A stretch of DNA of 64,000 nucleotides from Spirogloea muscicola. Lineage: Eukaryota; Streptophyta; Zygnematophyceae; Spirogloeales; Spirogloeaceae. The notes below the pieces were generated by a model, which was not told the origin of the DNA, did not search any database, and was given only the letters and a program-made list of their open reading frames with translations. A program made the translations under genes and the position numbers. The stretch covers positions 557,499-621,498 of the forward strand of contig WELB01000077.1 in NCBI GenBank assembly GCA_009602725.1, given 5' to 3'. Positions 24,201-33,114 of the stretch are shown here, in pieces (the stretch's first letter is position 1; each line of letters begins with the position of its first letter).

Positions 24201-26760
24201 TAGCTTGCCGCTACATCAGAGCACTTTCTTGCTCTTTGTATGCTCTGCAAGAGTTGCATATTCGACTGTTATGGCTTTGGTCATCACGGCAATGAGACAG
24301 TTATTGTCCCTGCTAACCGACAGCCCTACCGTGCTTCCCTGGATGGCAGGCTGGGCAAAGGCGGCAACGGAGGACGTCGCAAGCGACTTGGGGACTCCAG
24401 CCAAGATGCTGCCCTCACCAAGCCAGATGCTGGTGTCGGACTCCGCCTTCAAGGACCTGGAGGAGGGTCGCCAGGCACCCTCTGCCTCTCCTTTGAGGGC
24501 CGTTGCAAAGCGCATAACCTTTGCCGAGGAGGACATCACTATCCCCCCACCACTGCCCTCTCGGCTCCCACCCACCATCTTGGAGCCCACCATCCCCGAG
24601 GGGACCATGCACCCAGCGGTGTTCACCCTGGCCGACCTGCACCGGGCCACGGACGGCTTCGCCAACTCCAATGTTGTGTCGGAGAGCAGCTTCGGCCGCA
24701 GCTTTGAGGTGACTGGCTAGCATATTCAAGCAGTGAAAATCTTGCTGCAGTGCCTTGCACTATCAGCAGCTTTTCCTGCTTGTGGCTTCTCATGGACCTG
24801 TTTTGTATCAGATTGTCACAGCCGGGACTCGTCTTTCGATGTTGAAGGCAGCTGATAATACCTTCGGCTGTGCTTGAACAGGCTCATCTTCTCATGGGGG
24901 ACAATGCCGTTGTGGTTGTTCTCCATGCTGGCGAGTCCCTGGACAGAGCTGCCATGCTCCGGCGCGCAGCGGCCATGCAGCAGCTTAACAGCCCCTACCT
25001 CGTGCCGCTTATCGGCTGCTGCAGTGAGGGACCGGAGCGCATGCTCGTGTATGCGCAGGTGGCCAATGGCTCCCTTCAGGACCATCTCCATGGTGAGTCA
25101 CTGCATGCATTGCTCAAGCAGTGCTGAGTAGCCATGAAGAGCTGCGCAGCTCAGGCCAAGCTTTGTGTGATGCTAGCCTCTGTAGATCTCTTCTCGTTAC
25201 CTTGTGTACAGGCCAGCACCACTATGGCCTGGCCTTTCTGTTGGCACACATGATTCTGGATGTATCAATCCTTTGCATCATCTTTGCCTCCAGGGGACCT
25301 ACGCTTTGGAAGGGCCCTGACCTGGCAGAGGCGTGTTCGCGTGGCGGCGGATGTCGCTGAGGGCCTGGCTTACCTCCATGACAAGGCTGGCATGCTGCAT
25401 GGTGACATCAGCTCGTCCAGCATTAAGCTGGACTCGACCTTCCGGGCCAAGGTCCGCCTTGCTTCGCCAACACAAACAAACAGAGCCCGTTGGCATCATC
25501 TACAGTAGGTCAAGACAGCTAGTAATGGGTGGTACTGTGGTGCTTGAGCAGATTGCGGAGTATGGAATCGCAGCGCTGCTTGAGGGCACGTCGGTGCTCG
25601 CGGTCCAACCTGGACAAACTCCAGCAGGCGGCCCGGTGCCATACCAGGCCCCCGAGCAGCGCAGTGGCGGCCTGCAGGACCTTGCAGGGGATGTGTTCGG
25701 CGTTGGTGTGGTCCTGCTCGAGCTGCTCACAGGCCGCAAGCCCCTTGATCCTATGAGGCCAAAAGGCCAACAATCGCTCCTCACCTGGGTGAGCGCGACC
25801 AGGATTGTGCCATTTGTAAACATAATTGGAATTGTAACTGTAGCTGTCTTTGTAGTTGTAATTGCAACTGGAACGGTAACCTCACTTCCGAGTATAACAT
25901 TTCTCGTCTGCTTTTTCTGTAAGCTGACCGCCGCACACTGTCTCGCTGTCTGGGCCACTTGCATGCGCAGTTCCTCCCGCAGCTGGAGTACAAGAAGCAG
26001 CTCATGGCCATGGTGGACCCCTACCTGCGGCTCAACAGCACAATGTCCGCTGAGTCGGTCCAAGCGTTTGCCAGAATCGCCAGCAAATGCCTCCAGCACG
26101 ACCCCGAGGACCGCCCCCGCATGTCGCAGGTCGCCGAGCTACTCGTTGCGGCTATCCCACCCGCATTGGAGACCGACACTGACTCACTGGACACTGCTGG
26201 CCTCCTGGTGAGAAGTGTCTCATGCTCCTATGCAGTTGTCCTTTTTGTTCAATGGATGTAGTCAATAATTGTCCAATGGATAGACAGTATACGGTGTCTG
26301 CTAAGAAAGATGTGAAGTCTTGGAGAAGTCGTTAAGCAGTGCAATCAGCAGCCAAGCTTCCACACGATGATTGCAGGTCGGGCAGCAAAGCCGGGTGTCA
26401 GGAGTTCGAGACTATGCAAGCAGCAGTGAGGACGACGGCGGCAGCGTGACAGGCAGCGTGAATGCGGGTTACTCCGAGGAGGTGGACCGTGCAGAGGTCA
26501 CGCGCAGCTTGAGTTTCGCCGGCAGGGTGAGCTTCGGAAGGATGCACTTATGCCAGCTCTGCATTGTGAGGCGGCATGACTGCACCCGCCTACGGTGCCA
26601 CTGACGACTTGAAGCATTCTGTTTGTTGACTCAGACTGGCGCCGGAGGAGGCTCAGGAAGGCTCGTGGATACGGATTTGACACGGTCGCGATCGCCGGTC
26701 TCGCGCTCCCTCAGCGCGCTGCCCAGCAAACCGCCACTGCACCCACCTCGGAAGCCGTGA
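21294..26760 (+). CDS. LRR / Pro-rich / ALE2-like receptor with pseudokinase domain
   Basis: Fourteen exons: 21294-21514, 21658-21801, 21915-21986, 22229-22294, 22459-23443, 23566-23665, 23958-24167, 24350-24708, 24882-25092, 25294-25451, 25552-25788, 25971-26207, 26377-26526 and 26635-26760. They total 3276 nt in frame (1091 residues). Order: signal peptide, LRR cap (WSGQDPCDGTWRGVAC), about four LRRs (to residue 170), a proline-rich linker (about 185-430), a Cys-containing block (CRPCPQNQ, CLCVFPLVLVLRF, LLQELAGQLGLEERQLQVV) resembling the ALE2 ectodomain, membrane helix (about 545-570), kinase-like domain (about 690-1000) and a Ser-rich tail. The Gly loop is degenerate (VVSESSFGRSFE), the VAIK Lys is missing (NAVVVVLHAGES), HRD reads HGD with no catalytic Lys or Asn (LHGDISSSS), and DFG reads EYG. 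It should not phosphorylate. STRUBBELIG-family receptors in plants also signal through atypical kinases. It probably works as a co-receptor or scaffold. Confidence 0.85.
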
Positions 26761-27818
26761 TGCCCCAACTGCTTATGGTTGCCCAGTCGCCGGCATATAT
26801 GTTGGCAAAATTGACTGTTGACTGGTGCCCAGGCTGCCAATGGCAGGCATTCGAAGCTTGGCTTTCGCAGACATGGGCCTCATAGTGGGCTCCTTCTAGC
26901 AGCTTCTTATACCCAAGATACCGCCAACCATTACGTGCAGCCTTGATGCATACACACTGTACAAATATGTGCACAGTGTGTATACAGCTGCTTGAGTTGG
27001 TCGAGGCCTGTACATGGAGCTGCATGTGCCCACCTTGCCGTGGAAGCCTTATCAGGCATCTACTCTAGCTGACTGTTCTGGGGCAAGCAAAGGCAGCCAG
27101 TCGCGACTGCTGCTATCTTATGTTGACATCTTAGACACTCTGAAGTGGCAACTTTTGTTTATGTAGGAGCATCCTGCAGCTCTTGTGGTCGCTGAGATTT
27201 TCCCTTAAACTTGTAGTCAACTGTCAATGTGACTGACACAGGGGTGCATCAACTTGAGTTGTGTGCATCTACAAGTGCAAGGTGCAGCAAGGCTGGAAGG
27301 AGGTAATAGAGTGGCGTGCAATGATGCACAAACACACTGCTTAGGCTCCAGCTAGCGTTTCAGCAGCCAGACATGCTGCTGGCAGAAGCTGAGGCCCTTC
27401 TTTCCTCTTGGCGCGCCGGGAGACTTCGAAGCTCGGGTCACGGTGATCCATGGAGCATGGAGCCCCAATGCGGCTGCTGATAGTATAAAACGCAAGCGCG
27501 GCCAGATTGACTGGTGACTGGTATAAAAGCGGTTGTAAAAGCCAGCCAGATGCGTAAAGAGGGTGAGAAGGCTCCGCGTCGACCAGAATCTGTAGTTACG
27601 CGTGTCGAGGGCCGGCCCCCCACGGTCCACGAAGATTATGGCACGGGCCCGGAGCGTGAGCCAGGCCCGTGCCAAATGCCGGCCCATAAACAATCCACTG
27701 ATGGTCTGAAGGCCGGGTCTGGCACGCATTGCCCCGCTCGAAAATATAAACGCCGGCTCTGCCGCCGCCGCCGCCAGAGCCGCCGCCCCCCGCCGCCGCC
27801 GCCGCCGCCGCCACCGCC
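26761..27818. other. Intergenic between the LRR pseudokinase and F-box-like genes
   Basis: No gene seen. 26945-26990 has an imperfect inverted repeat (ACACACTGT...ACAGTGTGTATAC). At 27497-27520 is GCGCGGCCAGATTGACTGGT, the same 20-mer as in the perfect hairpin at 52256-52355. 27340-27520 shows further TE-like fragments. Confidence 0.5.
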
Positions 27819-28059
27819 ATGTCCGCCGCGAGGCCCGCCGCGGCTGCCGGCGTCGAGGACCTGCACGACGAGCTCCTGGAGCGCGTGTTGCGGCTCGTGA
27901 CGGTCGCCCGCCCAGACGCCGGCCGCATCCCCTGCTTCACCGAGGCGCCGGCGTGGCGCGCCCTCGCCGCCGTCTGCCGCCGCTGGTGCACCTTCGTCCG
28001 CGCGCCCGCCGCGGCCTGGCGCTGGAAGAGAAGTGGTTCCGTTTCGGAAGGCCGCCGCC
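27819..28059 (+). CDS. F-box-like protein, first exon only
   Basis: The ATG at 27819 opens a frame with LHDELLERVLRLVT, then after a short insert WRALAAVCRRWCTFVRAPAA. This fits the F-box pattern (LP.ELL..IL..L ... L..A..VC+.W), so the product would be a substrate adaptor of an SCF ubiquitin ligase. The frame stops making sense at the single n at 28060, where an Illumina adapter begins, so nothing beyond belongs reliably to this gene. The substrate-binding part is unknown. The F-box call rests on about 50 residues and is tentative. Confidence 0.4.
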
Positions 28060-28077
28060 NCGACGCTCTTCCGATCT
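28060..28077 (+). other. Illumina adapter fused into the assembly
   Basis: After the n at 28060, bases 28061-28077 read CGACGCTCTTCCGATCT, exactly the 3' end of the TruSeq universal adapter. This is contamination. It marks a false or untrimmed contig end. Confidence 0.97.
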
Positions 28078-28094
28078 TCGGCGGCGGCGGCGGC

Positions 28095-28222
28095 GGCTCC
28101 GGCGGCGGAGACGCCGCTCTCCGCGCTCCTCGCTGCCTGCGCCGCCCAGCTGGAAAGCACGGCCGCCGGCGCGGACGCCCTCGAGGCCCGCCTGCGCAAC
28201 TACGGCTACACGGCAGGTGGCC

Positions 28223-28253
<31 letters not shown>

Positions 28254-29740
28254 ATCGCCGCCGACGCCGCCGCTGCCGCGACCTCCACCGCTGATACCGC
28301 TGCTGCATCGCTGAGAAATCACAGCAGCAGCTTGACTGCCAAGCTTCTGGAAGCGACCGCAGGCAGTGTGGGCCACGATGCCGTCGCAGCGGCCGCGCAA
28401 CCAAAGCACGCGAGTGCTCGGACGCCGGCCAGGGACCATGCGGCTTGCGCCGCATGGCCAGCCTCCGCAGAGGCTGCGGACGACCGCGAGCCCAGCTTGG
28501 CGAATAGCGGCGGACTCGAGGCCGCCCTGTCCTCGCCGCTGGCGTCCGGGAGCTTTGCAGGTCTCGACGACAGACCAAGTGGCGGCAGCGGCGGCGGCGG
28601 CGCGAGGTCGGCGCCGCCGAGTCCCTCTCTGGCCTGCCTTAGCCTCCAGGAGCTGGGGCTGTCGGCGTCCGGCCTGGCGGCCATTGCGTCGGGCAGCGGA
28701 GGTGCGCGCCACGCCTGCAGCTTCGCGTTGCCCCCCGGCCCTGGCAGACGGTCCGGGCGGCGGCGTCATCGTGGCCTTGTGTGGTCTTGCTGCCGCTCCT
28801 GGATCGATCCCTTTGCCAGCTAACCCACGCTGCTGGCCTGGCGCTGTCGGCCCGTCGCCAGAGCCACACACGTCCCGACCGGAGCCAGCTTACGCTGACC
28901 AGAATCTGCCTCCTACCGGCAGCGCTGAGGCCTCCACGACTGCGTCACAACGTTCGAGGTCCGGCCTCACACAGCCTGACATCTCACACCGCCCATGTTT
29001 GTGTGAAGACCTTTGCGAACGTCCTAGTGCTCCTCTGTTGACGGCCGTGGGCGGCACTGTGAACGCATCTGCCGGTGGGGGCGCAGCGGAGGTGCGCAGA
29101 AGGCCTATGGCCACCGGCTTGACGAGGGCGCGGTGGCGGTCAGGACGACGAAGAGCTCGGAGGCCAGGCCGATGCCGCTCATCCACGGTGAGCGCCTGGA
29201 GGCTCAGGATGACTCGTGCGCGGCCAGCGGCCACGATGCTGTGAGTGTCCTCATAACAAGGAATGACAATGTTCTGAACGTTCTGTGGCGGCCACTTTGG
29301 TATTGGCACAGGCACCGGGGACACACTGTTCCCGCTTGCGCAGGCCTTGACGAGGGAGGAATTTGATGGCCTGCCACTGTTTTTGCGGTCGCAAGTCTCA
29401 CTGGAGGTTTGCCGCATGGCCTCCCCTCTTTGCACAATGCTCCTGCCAACGATTTGGCTGATCGTTCACGGGGTTGGGCTGCTAGCCCAGTCAAATTCTC
29501 ATGCTCGTAAGCTCAGCTCTGTGACCTTGACGCTGGTTTGTGGCGTTGTTATGAAATTGGAAGGAGCTGAACGTGGCGGTTACACGCATCAATGACCGAG
29601 TCACAGACAAGCGCTTTGGGATGATGGAGGTGGCCCCAGGCACCGCCAGCGAGCATGGCAGCGACGCAGACCTCATCAGCCCAGCGGACCTGCATGCCAT
29701 TGACCTCGGTCTGCACACGCCACTGAGACCGCAATCTCAC
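28095..29740 (+). CDS. Possible SKA-complex-like kinetochore protein, partial
   Basis: Apparent coding segments with GT-AG flanks: 28107-about 28218 (LSALLAACAAQLESTAAGAD, coiled-coil-like), about 28300-28720 (low-complexity, ending SLACLSLQELGLSASGLAAI), about 29098-29187 (LDEGAVAVRTTKSSEARPMP), about 29342-29405 (ALTREEFDGLPLFLRSQVSL) and about 29570-29740 (ELNVAVTRINDRVTDKRFGM). The pair 'T.EEFD.LP.FLRSQ.SLEELN.AV..IN' resembles the C-terminal block I associate with SKA-family spindle/kinetochore proteins; I cannot tell which subunit. The 5' end is lost at the adapter join. Exon borders are rough. Confidence 0.35.
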
Positions 29741-29759
29741 CCGACCGGTGTATTCTGTC

Positions 29760-30505
29760 AACACCTGCTGTGCTTGTTATGCTACCCAAACTCGGTTAGC
29801 ATCAGAAGCTGCCTTTGAATATTATAATATATTCTAAGGATTCTAATAATAAATTCTAAGGATTACTACAGAAGCTGATTCTGAAACTCAAAGCCGTACA
29901 TCGTTGTTGATGATGTTTACTTCACATTTGTCTACTGCTGTATGGCAGGACCACTGATGAAGGCCTACCTACTGCTGCTGGTCCGTCTGGACCGGCTGTT
30001 GCCGGAGCACCATCATGGCGCCACCTGCTACCGCCTCTGTGGGGGCTGACAAGCTGACCCGCAGCAGTACAAAAGCACGGGACCTGACTCTGGTTCCAAT
30101 GCATCAAGAGAGGACCGCAAGCTGCTGGTACGAACTATATTACAAGTCGGTGTCCTTCCGACTGTGATACACCAGCATCTTCAGCAATCTCTTTAGTCCC
30201 GATTTTGACACAGGCGAATACACAAAGACATGACATGACACAGCCTGAACGGCCCAAGCTGCCGCAACCAGGTCAAGAACCTCAGACCCCATTCTGTTGT
30301 CATCGTAGAGGTTTCAGTCCCTGCACATGACAGCAAGGACCACAGGTACCCTTGAGCAGTGTGGATAGGTGCATGGGGGAGTGGGTTAGCGCCCAAGCAA
30401 TGTGGTTCAAATGGCCAAGGAAATACACCACAGCAACCTTCTCAGCTCAAGAAGCAGAGTGTGACCATACTCTGCAAAAAGCAGCCATGATGGCCTGGCT
30501 AGTAG
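29760..30505. other. Intergenic between convergent genes
   Basis: Between the 3' end of the SKA-like gene and the 3' end of the release-factor-like gene. An AT-rich patch with a repeated TTCTAAGGATT (about 29831-29865) is visible. No gene seen. Confidence 0.5.
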
Positions 30506-32315
30506 CTAGTTGCAGAGCTGTACAATGTGCTCTTGCATGGTGCACAGAAAGGTGGGGAGCAAGGTGGGGACCGACTGGAGCCTGCGACTTGCGAGACCAA
30601 TTATGGTGGACGATAGTCCAGCATTGCTGGGCCTCACCTGTGCTGCGCGAAGGTCATTGACCTCCTGCATCAGGCTCTTGTCAGAGAGCAGCACCTTGGA
30701 AAGCGCACCAGTGCTAACCCTGCCGCAGGCACCAGAAATTAATACAAATGAAATGCGTGAGTGGCACTTAGAGGGGAACGACAAAGCCCAAATATATTGT
30801 CGCTTTCAAACAACTGACTCTGAGCAGCTTGACTTGTAACATCGAGAAGAGCAAGGCCCTTTTGATTGTAAATCCTCCATAATAGACCACATGGGCAAGG
30901 CTTGCTGCATAATGGATTACTTTCACGATGGAATATTATATGTAAGGCACCCACCCGATTATTGCAGCAGCATCAGAAACAGAACCCTTGTATGCAGCCA
31001 CAACATCGAGTAAGGCCTGCATGCCCTGCAATGGGCGGCTCCAAGTAATCAGTCTGTCAGTTGTGCCAGACTGCACAGCTTGAGGGCTGCGTGTAAGTCA
31101 CAGTCATCGCAGATACAGACTCGATGACCAGTCCAACACGCAAAATAATGACACAGCAGAACAGCAGAGCCCTGACACATGGCACTAGTTAGTGGTGCAG
31201 AGGCAGAGAGCTAGTCATGTAGTGGAAGGAGGAGGGGGGTGGAGCGCACAAGGAGGAAGTCGGGGTGGTTGGGCCCGACAAATTGCTTATAGCCGCGTGA
31301 TTGACGCACGGCCGCACTTGGCGGCAGGATGCGCAGGAGCTCCTCGGGGGCCTCGTACTCGGCTACTTCCAGCGGCCGCCTGACTTCAGTGCCACAGAGA
31401 CCCATGAGGTCCGATCAACCAGAGGCTGGTGTCATTCTGGGCAGACGAGCTCAATCGCAGCAACACACAACAGTCACTTCAGGGCCGGAGCACCCAATAA
31501 TCCATATGGAGCTTCATTGCACAGATCCTCCAAGGACAAGCACGTCTGGGCCACATGATGCTGCTGCTCCTGCTAGCTGCTGATGGCCATCCAGCCCGTC
31601 CACGAAATAGCTTGCAGAGGTTACAGCTGCAATCGCAGTAATGGAGGTGGAGATTTAGACATACCCTTCAGCGATATCACCTGGCGCAGCCGGTACAGCG
31701 CGGTGGCACGGTTCGTGATCTGTGACCGCTGCTCCGAGGACTGCGCCGCACACCAAATCAAGAAGGTGAGACCTGAGCAGGATTGTCATGCGGGCCGGCA
31801 CAGACGCGATGTTGCCAACGACGTCGTGGCGGCGCTTGTGTCAACAAATCAACGCCGCGCTGCAGTCATGGCTAGGAGTGCGAGGCATCTGCCCTTCATT
31901 GTGAAGCTCTGCAATTGGTCCTAGTCTTCAAAGACGTGATCCCAGCTCCAAGTCCGACCCGGCAACTCCAAGACCAACTGACTGACCTCTAAATGGAGGA
32001 CCAGGGTTACTGATAGAGCATTCAAAGGTTAAATGTATGAATTTAGGGGTTTGTAAGTTAGGGGTTTCGGGTTCAGGGTTTGCAGCAGGCTGGCACCTGG
32101 GAGACGAGGCCGGTGGGCGTGTGGCGGAGCCGCACGGCGCTCTCGGTCTTGTTGCGGTGCTGCCCGCCGGGGCCCGACGCCCGGAACGTGTCCACCTGGC
32201 ACTGCCGCAGCAGCTCCGCGTCCGCCAGCAGCAGGTACTGCGGCGGCGCCTCGCCCGCGGCGGCGGCGACGGCGGGGCTTCCTCCAGCGGCCGCCGCTCC
32301 GGCTACCTCGCGGCC
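30506..32315 (-). CDS. GGQ-domain class I release-factor-like protein, 5' end in gap
   Basis: Peptidyl-tRNA hydrolysing protein of the class I release factor / ribosome-rescue group. Exons: 32315-32097 (entering from the N gap), 31740-31665, 31383-31250, 31025-30955 and 30719-30638, possibly reading on to a stop at 30506. Exon 1 carries [19 protein letters not shown] with the catalytic GGQ. Exon 2 carries [17 protein letters not shown], the basic helix that follows in this family. Later exons give [35 protein letters not shown] and [20 protein letters not shown], which match a plant subfamily with a C-terminal helix-turn-helix-like tail. No codon-recognition domain is seen, so stop-codon-specific release is unlikely; organellar ribosome rescue is the likely role. 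The N-terminus and any transit peptide are lost in the gap. All internal junctions keep frame. Confidence 0.85.
32031..32088 (+). repeat. Degenerate telomere-like tract (TTTAGGG type)
   Basis: Reads GAATTTAGGGGTTTGTAAGT, then TAGGGGTTTCGGGTTCAGGG and TTTG. It lies in the first visible intron of the release-factor-like gene. A complementary tract lies at 33267-33330 on the other side of the gap. Confidence 0.6.
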
Positions 32316-32995
32316 NNNNNNNNNNNNNNNNNNNNNNNNNNNNNNNNNNNNNNNNNNNNNNNNNNNNNNNNNNNNNNNNNNNNNNNNNNNNNNNNNNNNN
32401 NNNNNNNNNNNNNNNNNNNNNNNNNNNNNNNNNNNNNNNNNNNNNNNNNNNNNNNNNNNNNNNNNNNNNNNNNNNNNNNNNNNNNNNNNNNNNNNNNNNN
32501 NNNNNNNNNNNNNNNNNNNNNNNNNNNNNNNNNNNNNNNNNNNNNNNNNNNNNNNNNNNNNNNNNNNNNNNNNNNNNNNNNNNNNNNNNNNNNNNNNNNN
32601 NNNNNNNNNNNNNNNNNNNNNNNNNNNNNNNNNNNNNNNNNNNNNNNNNNNNNNNNNNNNNNNNNNNNNNNNNNNNNNNNNNNNNNNNNNNNNNNNNNNN
32701 NNNNNNNNNNNNNNNNNNNNNNNNNNNNNNNNNNNNNNNNNNNNNNNNNNNNNNNNNNNNNNNNNNNNNNNNNNNNNNNNNNNNNNNNNNNNNNNNNNNN
32801 NNNNNNNNNNNNNNNNNNNNNNNNNNNNNNNNNNNNNNNNNNNNNNNNNNNNNNNNNNNNNNNNNNNNNNNNNNNNNNNNNNNNNNNNNNNNNNNNNNNN
32901 NNNNNNNNNNNNNNNNNNNNNNNNNNNNNNNNNNNNNNNNNNNNNNNNNNNNNNNNNNNNNNNNNNNNNNNNNNNNNNNNNNNNNNNNNNNNNNN
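32316..32995. other. Assembly gap (N run) covering two divergent 5' ends
   Basis: 680 consecutive n. It holds the 5' exon of the minus-strand release-factor-like gene and the 5' exon of ZCRB1 on the plus strand. The right flank is a GCC-repeat tract. Confidence 1.
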
Positions 32996-33114
32996 CGGGA
33001 AGTGAGCGCCGCCGCCGCCGCCGCCGCGGCCGCCGCCGCCGCCGCCGCCGCAGCAGCCGCCGCTACTGCCGCCGGAGCGCGAGCTCACGGCCTAGGGGCG
33101 CTGTTGCCGCACAG

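Noticed and set aside
28366-29244. 292-codon plus-strand frame
   Set aside because: Arg/Pro-rich, no conserved pattern, overlaps segments whose other frame looks more protein-like.
33002-33112. Poly-alanine N-terminus for ZCRB1
   Set aside because: No ATG (frame opens with GTG), GCC-repeat composition, and a good AG acceptor precedes the conserved RRM codons; treated as intron or leader sequence.
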